Of a stretch of DNA of 64,000 nt, positions 49,738 through 59,611 are shown in pieces. The number at the start of each line of letters is the position of its first letter. Positions within the stretch are counted from its first letter, which is position 1. The stretch is from Poa pratensis (lineage: Eukaryota > Streptophyta > Magnoliopsida > Poales > Poaceae): the NCBI GenBank assembly GCA_947311845.1, contig CAMZMU010000075.1, positions 20,990,747 to 21,054,746 on the forward strand. Reading direction: 5' to 3'. The notes beneath the pieces are model-generated. The model saw only the letters and a program-made list of their open reading frames with translations, searched no databases and was not told the DNA's origin. Position numbers and translations under genes: made by a program.

Positions 49738-49755
49738 CTGGCGCGCCAGCTAGGG
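49738..49755 (+). promoter_or_regulatory. Primer-binding-site region of the gypsy element
   Basis: CTGGCGCGCCAGCTAGGGGG follows the LTR end directly. It occupies the position of the tRNA primer site; I do not assign the tRNA. Confidence 0.5.
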
Positions 49756-49810
49756 GGCGCAAGCGCTGGTTTCATCTTCATCAAGTTCATCGGCAAGTTC
49801 TTCGTCAAGC

Positions 49811-51460
49811 ATGCCTCCGAGGAAGAAGGGAGATCCTGCGGCGTCCAAGCCGGTCTCTCCCTCCCGCACTCAAGCTTCAGCTGAACGTCGTGCTGCTGGC
49901 GCACGGCGGAGCGTCTCTCCATCCCCGCCTCCCATGGAGAGGGTGGCGCCGGACGAAGTGGACGGTCACGACAAGGACAACGGCCCTGGCGGAGCGGCGG
50001 CTCCAAAGGGCGCCACCATGCCTCCTCCTCGCTTGGGAGAGAAGAGCGTCTGCAACGGCACCGGCAAGGAGCCCACCGCTGGAGGAGGGAACCACGGCGT
50101 TCGCCCCAGCGGGGATCCACGAGCATCCAAGAGCAAGACCTCCGCGCACTCGCCTTCGGACGTGCAAGCTCGCCATGATGCTCTAGTCGCTGCCAAGGCC
50201 CTGATGCAGTTCCCTCCAAGCAGCGGCGATCCCAAGGTCTACCAAGAATGGAGGACTCGCGTCAAGAGGCTCCTCGACTTCGTCGATGGTGGTCCGTGGG
50301 TCGAACCCACTCAAGCTCCCACCGTCAACATCCCGGAGCAGCACAAGACAAGACACGTGATCCGCGAGGCCAGCCTCGTGGTGAACGTCAAGCCAAGACG
50401 GCGCCTCCTCGTACCGCGCCACCGATGGCTGATCGGCTAAACCGCGATCACGGCGAGACCATCTCCATCGGATCGTCTACCTCGCGCAACCCAGATCTTC
50501 GTGACGAGCTCGACGGCCGTCAGAACGAGGATATGCGCACCCGCATCGAGCGTCGCCGAGAACGTCACCGCCGGGAAGATCGGGGCATCGACCTCGCCGA
50601 AGGCTGCCTCGCCCTCGCTCCCGAGTTCCGCCACTTCAACTGGCCCAAGAAATTCAAGATCGACGTTCTCCGCTACGACAGCACCACGAACCCCCGGGAC
50701 TTTCTGCAGATCTACTCTCTTGCTGCGATGGTTGCCGGGGCCGACGAGGTCATGATGGCCAACTGGTTCCCATTGGCCCTGAAGGGAGACGCCCAGACTT
50801 GGCTCCTCAACCTTCCCAAGTGCTCCATCCGTTCCTGGCGGGCACTGAAGGAGCAGTTTCTGGGGGCTTTCCAAGGCGGGTACGAGCGCCCGGGGGCTCC
50901 CAGTGATCTCCACGACTTCAAGCAGCTGCCGGGTGAAACTCTCCGCAAGTTCATCCAGCGCTTCACCCAGAAGATGAACACCATCCCGTGCATCAAGGAG
51001 GAGTTGGTGATCCAGTCCTTCCACGCCAACGTCCGCAACCCCAAGATGCGCGAGAAGCTGAGCATCCATCGCGTCGAATCTGCTCGTAAGCTCTGGGAGC
51101 TTGCAGATCGGTGCGCTCGAGCTGAAGAAGGAGCCAAGTTCCCCGGGGAGGATGAACCCGAGGACAAGGTCGCTCCAGCCAAGAACAAGAAGCGGGACCC
51201 TGACCCGACAAGCGGATCTTCGTCACCGAGCCTCTTCCGAAGAAGACCAAGCCCGCACCGACTTCCGAGGAAGAAGGTGAAGGTGATGCCTGGTGCCACA
51301 TCCATCCAGAAGGCAACCACTTGCTCAAGGACTGCCGCATGCTCAAGAACCTCGCCATCCGGGAGCAATGTCGAGCTGATGGGGTCAGTCAAGACGGTTG
51401 CTACAACTGCGGCATGCCGGGCACATCGCTCGTGACTGTCCCACGGGTCGCCAAGGCGGA
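49811..51460 (+). pseudogene. Gypsy gag with frameshifts
   Basis: ATG 49811 (MPPRKKGDPAASKP) starts a basic, Pro/Ser-rich N-terminal part that ends at 50440. The core gag reads in another frame from about 50430: FRHFNWPKKFKIDVLRYDS, NWFPLALKGDAQTWLLNLP, SWRALKEQFLGAFQGGYERP and LRKFIQRFTQKMNTIP, the retrotransposon gag domain. A further shift follows near 51200. The CCHC zinc knuckle (CYNCG ... HIARDCP, about 51398-51440) is itself split between two frames. At least three indels therefore prevent a full Gag. Role in the family: capsid protein of the cytoplasmic particle. Confidence 0.85.
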
Positions 51461-51804
51461 GGCGGCCGTGGATGGAACCGAGGCGGTGGCCGCGGGGGCC
51501 GTGGAGGAGGACGGGCGGCCAAGGTGGTCGCGGGTACCACACTCCGGAGGCCACCCACGGCGGCAACGGGGAAGCTCCGGCTCCCCAAGGAGGCAACGGC
51601 GGCAAGTATCAAGAAGTCACGGGAGTTGTCGGGTGCATCCACGGAGGGTCTTCTCTGCCTCCCTCCAACGGCGCCTGCAAGAGACTTGTCCGGAGCTGAA
51701 CGCGGTTGCTTCTGCTCCGTCCAAGCCCCTGGACTGGTCTAGTCAAGTCATCACCTTCGACCCAGAAGACCACCCTGCAAACACTGCCGGGGTCGGGACC
51801 CTGC

Positions 51805-52500
51805 CACTGAGTGTCGCCCGTCATCCACAACTACAAGGTCACCAAGATGCTGGTCGACGGAGGCTCCAGCCTCAACTTGCTGACGGCGAAGGTCCTGGCT
51901 ATCCTTCAAATTCCCCTGTCTCGCCTGCAAGACACCGGGGTGTTCCAAGGCATGAACGGAAGTGTTACTCGACCCCTCGGGAAGATCACCCTTCCGGTCA
52001 CCTTCGGCGACTCCAAGAACTTCCGCACCGAGGAAATCGTCTTCGACATCGCCGACACTCCGCTACCGTACAACGGCATACTTGGCAGACCTGCTCTGGC
52101 CAAGTTCATGGCCGTCTCCCACTTCGCCTACAACATGCTGAAGATTCCGGCGCCGTGGGGTGTGATCAAGGTCAAGGCCGACATCGACGATGCTATCTAC
52201 TGCGTTCACCAGCTGAACCAGACGGTGGCAATCATGGCGGATGTCCCTCAAGGTGTACAGGAGGATGATGATGGGGCTCTCCCCGGGGGCGAAGGGCACC
52301 CTGGGGGCTCCACATCTACTCCCCCAGAAGGCGCCATTCCATGGCGATCCGCAGCTGACCAAGAAGGTGGCGCTAACCAGCGACGGAGTTCGCTCCATCA
52401 CCATCGGCGCCCGCCTCACCGACAAATAGGAAAGCGCGCTCGTCTCCTTCCTTCGGGAAAACTCTGACGTCTGCGCGTGGGAGGCGTCAGGTTTACCCGG
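51805..52500 (+). pseudogene. Gypsy aspartic protease region
   Basis: The plus frame from about 51805 contains MLVDGGSSLNLLTAKVL, with the catalytic DGGSS form of the retropepsin active site common in this lineage, and DTPLPYNGILGRPALAKFM near the end of the fold. The frame changes near 52240, and an in-frame TAG lies at 52427-52429 in the linker to the RT. The protein matures the polyprotein in intact relatives. Confidence 0.75.
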
Positions 52501-52513
52501 CGTTCCAAGGGAG

Positions 52514-52956
52514 GTGATCGAGCACAAACTGGCGGTCAATCCGGGGGCTCGCCCCGTGAAGCAGGTTCTCCGGAACCAAAGCAAGGAAAAGCTGGAATTC
52601 ATCATCGCCGAGGTGGACAAGTTGATAGAAGCTGGTGTCATCCGGTCGGTTCCCCACCCAAGCTGGGTGGCCAACCCCGTGGTGGTACCGAAACCCATGA
52701 CCTTCAAGTGGAGACTCTGCATCGACTTCACAGACCTAAATAAGGCCTGTCCCAAGGACCCTTTCCCCCTGCCGCGGATCGACATGATCGTGGATTCCAC
52801 GGCTGGGTGCGAGCTGCTGTGTTTCTTGGACGCCTTCTCCGGGTACCACCAGATCATGATGTCACTCGAGGACCAAGAGAAGACGGCCTTCATCACTCCC
52901 AAGGGCTGCTACTGCTACACCCGGATGCCTTGGATCGCAGCTGGGCCGCAACGTTG
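52514..52956 (+). pseudogene. Gypsy reverse transcriptase, N-terminal part, truncated by a deletion
   Basis: The frame includes VKQVLRNQSKEKLEFIIAEV, AGVIRSVPHPSWVANPVVV, WRLCIDFTDLNKACPKDPFP and FLDAFSGYHQIMM, the first blocks of the RT including the first catalytic Asp. After CYCYTRMP (52925) the usual FGLKNAGATYQ-type block is absent and the next recognisable residues are LGRNVEAYIDD in another frame. A deletion of roughly 60 bp or more with frame loss has therefore removed part of the RT palm. Confidence 0.8.
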
Positions 52957-55906
52957 AAGCGTACATCGACGACATCGTGGTCAAGACCCGGTACAAGGAC
53001 TCCCTCATCCAAGACCTGCACGAGACCTTCGAGAACCTCCGCCGGGTCAACTTCAAGCTCAACCCCGACAAGTGCGTGTTCGGGGTCCCCTCCGGCAAGC
53101 TGCTGGGTTTCCTGGTCTCTCACCGAGGGATCGAGGCGAATCCGGACAAAATCAAGGCAATCGAGCGCATGGAGGCGCCCCGGCGGGTCAAGGACGTACA
53201 ACGCCTCAACGGGTGCATCACTGCACTCGGGCGCTTCATCTCAAGGCTTGGGGAGCGGGCCTTACCGTTCTTCAGGCTGCTCAAGAAATCAGGCCCCGTG
53301 GAGTGGACCTCCGAGGCCGAGGAAGCCCTGCAGTCCCTTAAGCGCTACCTCGCCTCGCCACCAATCCTCGTGGCACCAGAAGAGAAGGAGCCCCTACTAC
53401 TGTACATTGCTGCCACCAACCAGGTGATCAGCGCTGTGCTTGTGGTAGAGCGTGACGCTCCTCCGAAGAAGTCAAGCAAGATCAAGGGCAAGCGACCCGG
53501 GAACTCTCTCCCGGGACAACCGTGCAAGAAAAGGCTGCCGGGTGACCAGGGGTCTCACGATCCTGACGTCACTGCAACCTCACCAGGGCGCGGAGCCCGT
53601 CGGGAATGGAGAATCTCCCTCCGACGAGACTTCGCCGGGGGCTACTCGTCCCCACCCCAAGACGTCGACGTGGAGGAAGCCGAGCCCTCTCAGGACTCGG
53701 CGACCCGCAAGGTGCAGCACCCGGTCTACTTCGTCAGCGCAGTGCTGCGCGACGCCCGGGAGCGGTACCCCATGATGCAGAAGCTGCTGCTGGCAATCCT
53801 CATTGCCTCCCGCAAGATGAGGCCGTACTTCCAAAGCCATCCCATCACGGTGGTGTCCAAGTACAACCTAAGAAGCCCCCTGGAGAACCCACTTGCCACT
53901 GGTCGCATATCATGGTGGGCCATGGAGCTTCAAGGTTTCGGTCTCAAGTTCGAGCACACGGACAACATCAAGAGTCAGGCGCTGGCGGATTTCACGGCCG
54001 AGTGGACCGAGACGGCGTTCGACGACCCGGAAGAGGAAACCTGCCTCCCCGGGAAGGAAGATCCTAGCGCCTGGACCATGCACTTCGACGGCTCCTACAC
54101 CAAGGGGAAAGGAGGTGCTGGGGTTGTCCTAACCTCACCAACCGGGGACCGGCTGAAGTACGTCGTCCAGATGCACTACCAAGGGAACATCTCCAACAAC
54201 ACGGCGGAGTACGAGGGCCTGCTCGCAGGACTTCGTGCTGCCGTCGGCCTCGGCATCAACAAGATCGTCGTCAAGGGTGACTCTCAGTTAGTCATCAAAC
54301 AAGTGAACAAGGAGTACGCGTGCCCTCAGATGGCACCATACGTTGAAGAGGTCTGGAAGCTGCAGCGGCGCTTCGACAACTTCCGGGCTGTGTACGTCCC
54401 ACGGGGAGAAAACACGGCCGCGGATGAGCTATCGCAGGTGGCGTCCAAGCAAGAACCAGTGCCTCCCGGGATCTACATCGAGGTCCTCAGGCGACCTTCG
54501 ATCCCACCCGAGAGGCTCGCGACAAGATCTGCGCCGGGGGCTGGCGACCCTTCTACCTCGACAACACGGGTAGCCAGCCCAGAAGCTCAAGACCCGGCAG
54601 CCCCTCCAGCGGAGGAAGCTATGCTTTCTTTCCGTCGGATGGTGCTACCGGTGGAAGGAACCCACCCACCCTGGGCCCGGGACATCGTCAAGTACATCAT
54701 GGAGCACGCCCTCCCGGAGGACGATCACGACGCCGAGCGGGTGGCTCGTCAAGCCAAGCTCTACGTCATGATCGACGGCGAGCTCTACCGGCGACGGGAC
54801 AACGGAGTCAAGCTCCGCTGCATCCCTCAAGAACAAGGCCAAGTACTGCTACGGGACATCCACGAGGGCACATGTTCAAGTCATGTGGCATCAAGATCAC
54901 TGGCGGGTAAAGTTTTTCGTCACGGGTTCTACTGGCCAACAGTCCTCAGTGATGCGGAGCAGCTAGTCAAGACCTGTGAAGCCTGCCAGTACTATGCGAA
55001 GAACATACATCAGCCGGCGCAAGCTCTGCAGCCAATTCCAATCTCCTGGCCGTTCGCGGTCTGGGGGCTGGACATCGTGGGGAAGATACCGAAGTCTGTC
55101 GGGGGCCATGAATACCTTTTCGTGGCCATCGACAAGTTCACAAAGTGGGTGGAAGTGATGCCAGTACCAAGACAGACAGCTCAAGCAGCCATCAAGTTCA
55201 TTGAAGGGATCGTGTACCGCTTCGGAGTACCCAACAGAATCATAACGGACAATGGCTCTCAGTTCACAAGCCGATCCTTCCTCAACTTCTGTGAAGAGCT
55301 GGGAATCAAGGTGTGTTTTGCCTCGGTGTCCTACCCAAGGTGCAATGGGCAAGTGGAGCGAGCCAATGCGGAGGTCCTAAAGGGTTTGAAGACCAAGGCC
55401 TTTGACAAGTTAGAAGACAAGGGCAAGAACTGGATTGAGCATCTACCAAGTGTCTTGTGGTCCCTCAGAACCACACCAAGCAGAGCCACTCAAGAAACAC
55501 CATTCTTCCTTGTCTATGGAGCAGAAGCCGTCTTGCCAACAGAGCTCAGGCATGGATCCCCCCGGGTACTTGCCTATGATGAAGACGCACAAGCTGAGAG
55601 GAGGATTGATGACATCAACTTCCTGGAAGAGGTGCGGTGCCGAGCTTCCTTACGATCTGCTCGATACCAGCAAGGGCTCCGCCGCTATCATGATCGCCAT
55701 ATCCGTTCACGGGTACTGGAACCCGGAGACCTGGTTCTCCGCAAGAAGCAGAAGCTTGATAACATGAACAAGCTGTCTCCAAGTGGGAAGGACCTTATCG
55801 GGTGACGCATACCCTGAGACCCGGAGCTGTTTATCTGGAGGACGAGAAAGGCAGGCCGGAGGGCAACGCCTGGAACATCGAGAATCTCCGGAAATTCTAC
55901 CCCTGA
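52957..55906 (+). pseudogene. Gypsy RT end, two RNase H domains and integrase
   Basis: The sequence opens with the YIDDIVV catalytic motif. An open frame runs 52977-55805. The first RNase H domain follows the RT (LYIAATNQVISAVLV). A second, archaeal-type RNase H begins at about 54075 (MHFDGSYTKGKGGAGVVL, NTAEYEGLLAGL, VKGDSQLVIKQV). The integrase has its zinc-binding part (HEGTCSSHVASRS, CEACQYY) and the D-D-E core (WGLDIVGK, ITDNGSQFTS, GQVERANAE). A one-base loss near 55775 puts the C-terminus in another frame, which ends at TGA 55904. Apart from that last shift this part is intact. Confidence 0.9.
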
Positions 55907-57049
55907 ATACGAACATGAATCGCAGATAGTTCGAGTCAACTAAGCACGCCCAAGGGGCTAGTGTTCTGTATAAGGGTGTAAGAATCGTCGCCAAGGAATA
56001 AAAGATAAGTTTTTCAATTCCGTGAGCCTCTCTTGTTGTCGTGAAGTGTGTTATCCGTAACAACCCCCAAGCAGGGGGCTGACATGGTGCCGGTGGCTGA
56101 CAGGTCGAGCGCGAGTAGCCTATCAGTAGGCGCTGCCACCTGATCGTGCCGTACTGCCGCGGTAAGAAGTGGAACGGGCAGTGCTGTGTTTTAAAGAACC
56201 TAAACACAGAAATGCACATTCAACTTTGCTTGCGGGTTGCTCCGGATGAAACACTTTCACGACATGTAAGGGAGGGTCCATTCTTTTCCTACTGAAAGTG
56301 TGTTTGTGTAGCGCCTCTCCCGGGACAGGAATGGATGCTGAAGAGCGGCTCAGGAGCTGGGTACCCGGGAAGGACAGAGTAGATCAAGGGCACGGCAAAA
56401 ACCAGCTAAGTCTTTGCATGTGCATCTTGCATTCTAGGCATAATATCTCGCTCGGAGTCAATATACCACCAACCTGCGCATGCTTGACAGTTGATGAGAA
56501 CCTTTGCGGGGGTAATGCGTCCTCCCCGGCGAACGGTCAGATTTCCCTTCTGGCCTAGTACCCGTGGCTGTGGAGTGGACTCCCGGAAGGCATAGTGCTC
56601 TTAGGGGTGCTGCTACCGGTGCAGGCGGTTAGAGTACTTGTCACCTAAGAGATCTCCTCAGAAAACTTGACGGCGCGTTAGTGCAAGGGGAGGTTTGGGA
56701 AATGACCCCGGGAGTTGAGCCCTAGGATTGCATTCATCTGAACTTACATTCTGAATTTACAATTCTGAATTACATTCAGTCGAAGCTTTTCCTGGATACA
56801 TATCTAGCCTATGCTACTAAGGCCAGCTCAGCTCTGTCTTCTGTTTTATTGCCTGCCGGGTGCACTCTTTTCTTCCGGGGACGCCTGGGTGAAAAGATAA
56901 CACGCGTGCAGAATCTTGTCAGGCGCGTCGAAGAGCTCGACCCCCTTCTGCCGACCAGGGCGCTCCAGGGCCAAAGAGACGGAAGATTCCGTCCGCCAGT
57001 TCGCCTACGGACTGACTCTCGGCCTGCAAAAGTCCAGTCAAGATCGAGG
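55907..57049 (+). other. 3' region of the gypsy element after pol
   Basis: Non-coding sequence typical of the long 3' part of Tat-type elements. The plus-strand ORF starting at 56849 lacks any recognised motif and lies opposite an antisense ORF, so I leave it uncalled. Confidence 0.4.
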
Positions 57050-57418
57050 TCATCCAAGAAGAAAAGGCGGAAAAATGGAGAAGAGCAAACAGTGAACCTG
57101 CTCAATGGCCTCGAGTTCAGCCACAACCAAGGACAGCTCCGGAATACCGGCAGTCCTTTCCTTCAGGATGGACCACAGGTGCGTCCTCCTCACTGCCCTA
57201 ATCCTTGCCTCTTCTTGGGCAACAGGACCAGAGACGGCCGCCAGGCGAGCAACATTCTGGGCAGCAGAAGAACGGGACGCAACCTCGCCATCAGTGGCTC
57301 GGGCTCCAGCTTCGCTGGGTGCCTCCGCCGCTCCTCGAAGACGGACTCCGCCGTCGACACATCGGACAAGGCCCTCTCTGCTTCGCCGGACATTGTTCTG
57401 CGGGACGCGGGGAGGCAA
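57050..57418 (-). CDS. Antisense ORF 2 in the gypsy 3' region, unknown function
   Basis: The ATG at 57418 begins MPPRVPQNNVRRSREGLVR. The 122-residue product has an Ala/Arg/Glu-rich helical middle (RLAAVSGPVAQEEARIRAV) and continues SILKERTAGIPELSLVVAEL. No family is recognised. A minus-strand TATAAAA lies at 57487-57481, 63 bp before the start, within GGCCTATAAAAGACC. A plus-strand ORF of 228 codons overlaps it. The presence of the TATA box and the helical pattern favour the minus strand, but this is inference. It may continue in other exons or frames below 57050. Confidence 0.4.
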   Translation of the reverse strand: MPPRVPQNNVRRSREGLVRCVDGGVRLRGAAEAPSEAGARATDGEVASRSSAAQNVARLAAVSGPVAQEEARIRAVRRTHLWSILKERTAGIPELSLVVAELEAIEQVHCLLFSIFPPFLLG

Positions 57419-57480
57419 AGGAAGAAGAGGAGCGGAGCAAGGCGAGAAGATGTGGCGAAGGGGTTGGAGTCTGGATGGTC

Positions 57481-57487
57481 TTTTATA
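57481..57487 (-). promoter_or_regulatory. Antisense TATA box 2
   Basis: TATAAAA on the minus strand, 63 bp upstream of the ATG at 57418. Confidence 0.45.
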
Positions 57488-57785
57488 GGCCTCCCACGCT
57501 CCACCTACCCCTTGACGCTACGGCTGCTGCAGTAATGGGAGCGCGTTTTGCAAAAAACTCGTTCTCATTCACACGGACGCGACACGAAGACAAGGAGGAA
57601 AACAAGATCTTCTTCATTTACAAGGACTACAAGGGGACGATCTTTTTTACAACAAAAAGGTTGGCTCCCGTCGAGCAAGGAGCACCGCCGTACAATGGAA
57701 GACGCTACTTCCAAAAATACGTCGTCAAGGCCGCCAAGAGGAGGTCAACGAGATCTCCATGGCGCCCGTCCGAAGCTCCTCGCCT

Positions 57786-58373
57786 TCAGGAAGACGAGCT
57801 CCCCTCGACCTTGATGTCAGATGAGTTTTCCTCATCTTCATCCTCGTCGTAGGAGCTCGAGCTGCCACTGCTGCTCTCCATGCAGCACTCCACGCGTCCG
57901 CCATCGACACCGAAGATCTTCACGGAGAGCGTTGCATCTCCGTCGTACCGGAACACCAAGCATTGCCCCCGGGACAGGCGGCGGGCATGGGAGAACGACT
58001 TCCACCCCGGACCCAGAAGCATGGCGCCTTCAGTGGTGCGCTCCGCCATGGCCCAGGAGGGGCCATTGGGGCAGCCTTCCACTTGCAGCCAGAAGCCGGA
58101 GGGTCCGATGTCCTCCGTCGCCATCGCGAAGGAATCCGGCAGGAGAAGCCGGCTGCGAGGCCTGCGGTTCAGATCCACGACGAACTCGAACGGCGCGAAG
58201 CTGGTATGAACCATGCTCCTAGGAGGGGGAGCAGCGGCGCCGCGGCCTCCACGGCCGCCGCGACCGCGAATCCCACGACCTCGCGGAACAGCTCGACCAC
58301 GAGTGGAGGGGCCACTCTCCGCAGCAGCTGAAGAAGTACGAGGGCGCCCAACTCCTCTCCTCGCTCTCGCCAT
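57786..58373 (-). CDS. Antisense ORF 1: B3-domain-like protein inside the gypsy element
   Basis: 195 codons from ATG 58373, uninterrupted. The N-terminus is Arg/Gly-rich ([20 protein letters not shown]). Residues of about 55-155 follow the plant B3 DNA-binding pattern: FEFVVDLN, then RLLLPDSFA (the LP..F strand), GFWLQVEG, SWAMAERTTEG, LGPGWKSFSHARRLSRGQ and LVFRYDGDATLSVKIFG, the GW..F...L..G..LVF signature. The tail is Ser-rich and acidic (SSSYDEDEDEENSSD). A minus-strand TATAAAA lies at 58457-58451, about 80 bp upstream. The ORF sits between pol and the 3' LTR, antisense to the element. B3 proteins in plants bind DNA and regulate transcription. Whether this is a captured host gene or an element-specific ORF is open. 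Confidence 0.65.
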   Translation of the reverse strand: MARARRGVGRPRTSSAAAESGPSTRGRAVPRGRGIRGRGGRGGRGAAAPPPRSMVHTSFAPFEFVVDLNRRPRSRLLLPDSFAMATEDIGPSGFWLQVEGCPNGPSWAMAERTTEGAMLLGPGWKSFSHARRLSRGQCLVFRYDGDATLSVKIFGVDGGRVECCMESSSGSSSSYDEDEDEENSSDIKVEGSSSS

Positions 58374-58450
58374 TGGCGCTGGCAGCTTGTGGGGAGGCCT
58401 GGAGTTGGACTGAGGAAGAAGATGACGAAAAAGCCAGGGGTGCGCCTCGC

Positions 58451-58457
58451 TTTTATA
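58451..58457 (-). promoter_or_regulatory. Antisense TATA box 1
   Basis: TATAAAA on the minus strand in GTGGCTATAAAAGCGAGG, about 80 bp upstream of the B3-like ORF start. Confidence 0.5.
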
Positions 58458-58679
58458 GCCACGGCGGTGCCTCTGTCAAGCGTCTCCTCGGTTCTTCCGT
58501 TAGTGGGAATCGAGGGGGCCCCGCAGTTATTCCCCCGAGCGGAGTAACTCCAAGACCTTCAAGGCCATCAATGAAGCAGAGCAAGGAAGACCAGGTGCCC
58601 GGGACCCACTTTGACCTATCTTTAGGCCATGGCCCCGGCAGCTGGAGCAAGAGCCGCCGGGACCATGCCCGGGGGCTAC

Positions 58680-59611
58680 TGTCGCAACAGTGGAACATGG
58701 GGTTCCCCTAGTACTGCCAAAGTGGGTCCACCCCATGTGGGCCCAAGATGAAGATGGACAAGACCAAGACTCAAGTCAAGCTGGCGGGTTCACCGTCAAG
58801 ACACGCATGGCCTACGTCGACTAAGGGCTCCGATCCTGGGGACCTTTCGGGTCCCCGAACCAAGCAAGAAGGCCAGGAAGGACCCGAGAGCCCGAGTTCC
58901 CGGCAGGAGGCCGGGCTCCCTCTCGGGTACTTCCCCACGTCCCTGTGGATAAGCACTCCACCTCACCACGGAAGACTTGGGAAGCAAGGCGAAGGCAGCG
59001 CAGGCGGGAAGCACATCCCGTGGTGGTGTCAGCTCCTGTCCACCCCAAGGCGGACGCTCCCACCTAACCCAAAGGAGACGCTAGGCTGAGGAGAGGCCAC
59101 GTCTCCTCCTAAACTAGATGAGGAGGGTCCTTCACCCCGAAGGTCCCTCACGCCCCTCACGTGACCCTGTGGCAACCCCTTAGCCTATAAAAGGAGGACC
59201 AAGGCACGGAGGAGGGGGAGGTCGAAGCAAGGACGAGCACAAGCTAGAACCAGAGCAAGACTAGACTAGGGTTGCGAAGGTAGAGAGGAAGGTGATCTCC
59301 TCCGGGTCAGGATCTGTCCTTCTTCTACCTCTAGCCAAAACCCTTCCGGATACCCTGTCCGGGAGGTTCCATTGTAAGCCACACTATGAAGAACCCATCA
59401 ATCCAGACATGCAGGAGTAGGGCTTTTAGCCTCCGGGCGGCCTGAACCTGGGTAGCTCCTTGTGTCCCTTTGGTTGCATGCTTTGATCGTGGAGAGGAGA
59501 GCTTGATCTAGACTCCGCCCAAGAAGACGATTCTCAGCCTCCTTCGCGCCCCGTGCCGAACCTAAAAGGGGGTATCCTATACTCCCGGTGTCCGTGCAAC
59601 GAGACACGACA
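58680..59611 (+). repeat. 3' LTR of the gypsy element
   Basis: 932 bp, same borders as the 5' LTR, preceded by a purine-rich GGGGGCTAC. It differs from the 5' LTR by about 15 substitutions (10 transitions, 5 transversions) and no indels by eye. Confidence 0.95.

Larger units (their letters stand above)
48805..59611 (+). mobile_element. Complete Ty3/gypsy retrotransposon (Tat-type, dual RNase H), TSD ATATC
   Basis: Two LTRs of 932 bp each (48805-49736 and 58680-59611) enclose gag-pol and a 2.8-kb 3' region. ATATC (48800-48804 and 59612-59616) duplicates the target. The LTRs differ at about 15 positions by eye (about 1.6 percent), so insertion was recent. Pol order is protease, reverse transcriptase, RNase H, a second RNase H and integrase; the additional RNase H marks the Tat lineage. 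Gag and pol have several frameshifts, a stop and a deletion in the RT, so the element is defective. Two antisense ORFs lie between pol and the 3' LTR. Confidence 0.95.
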
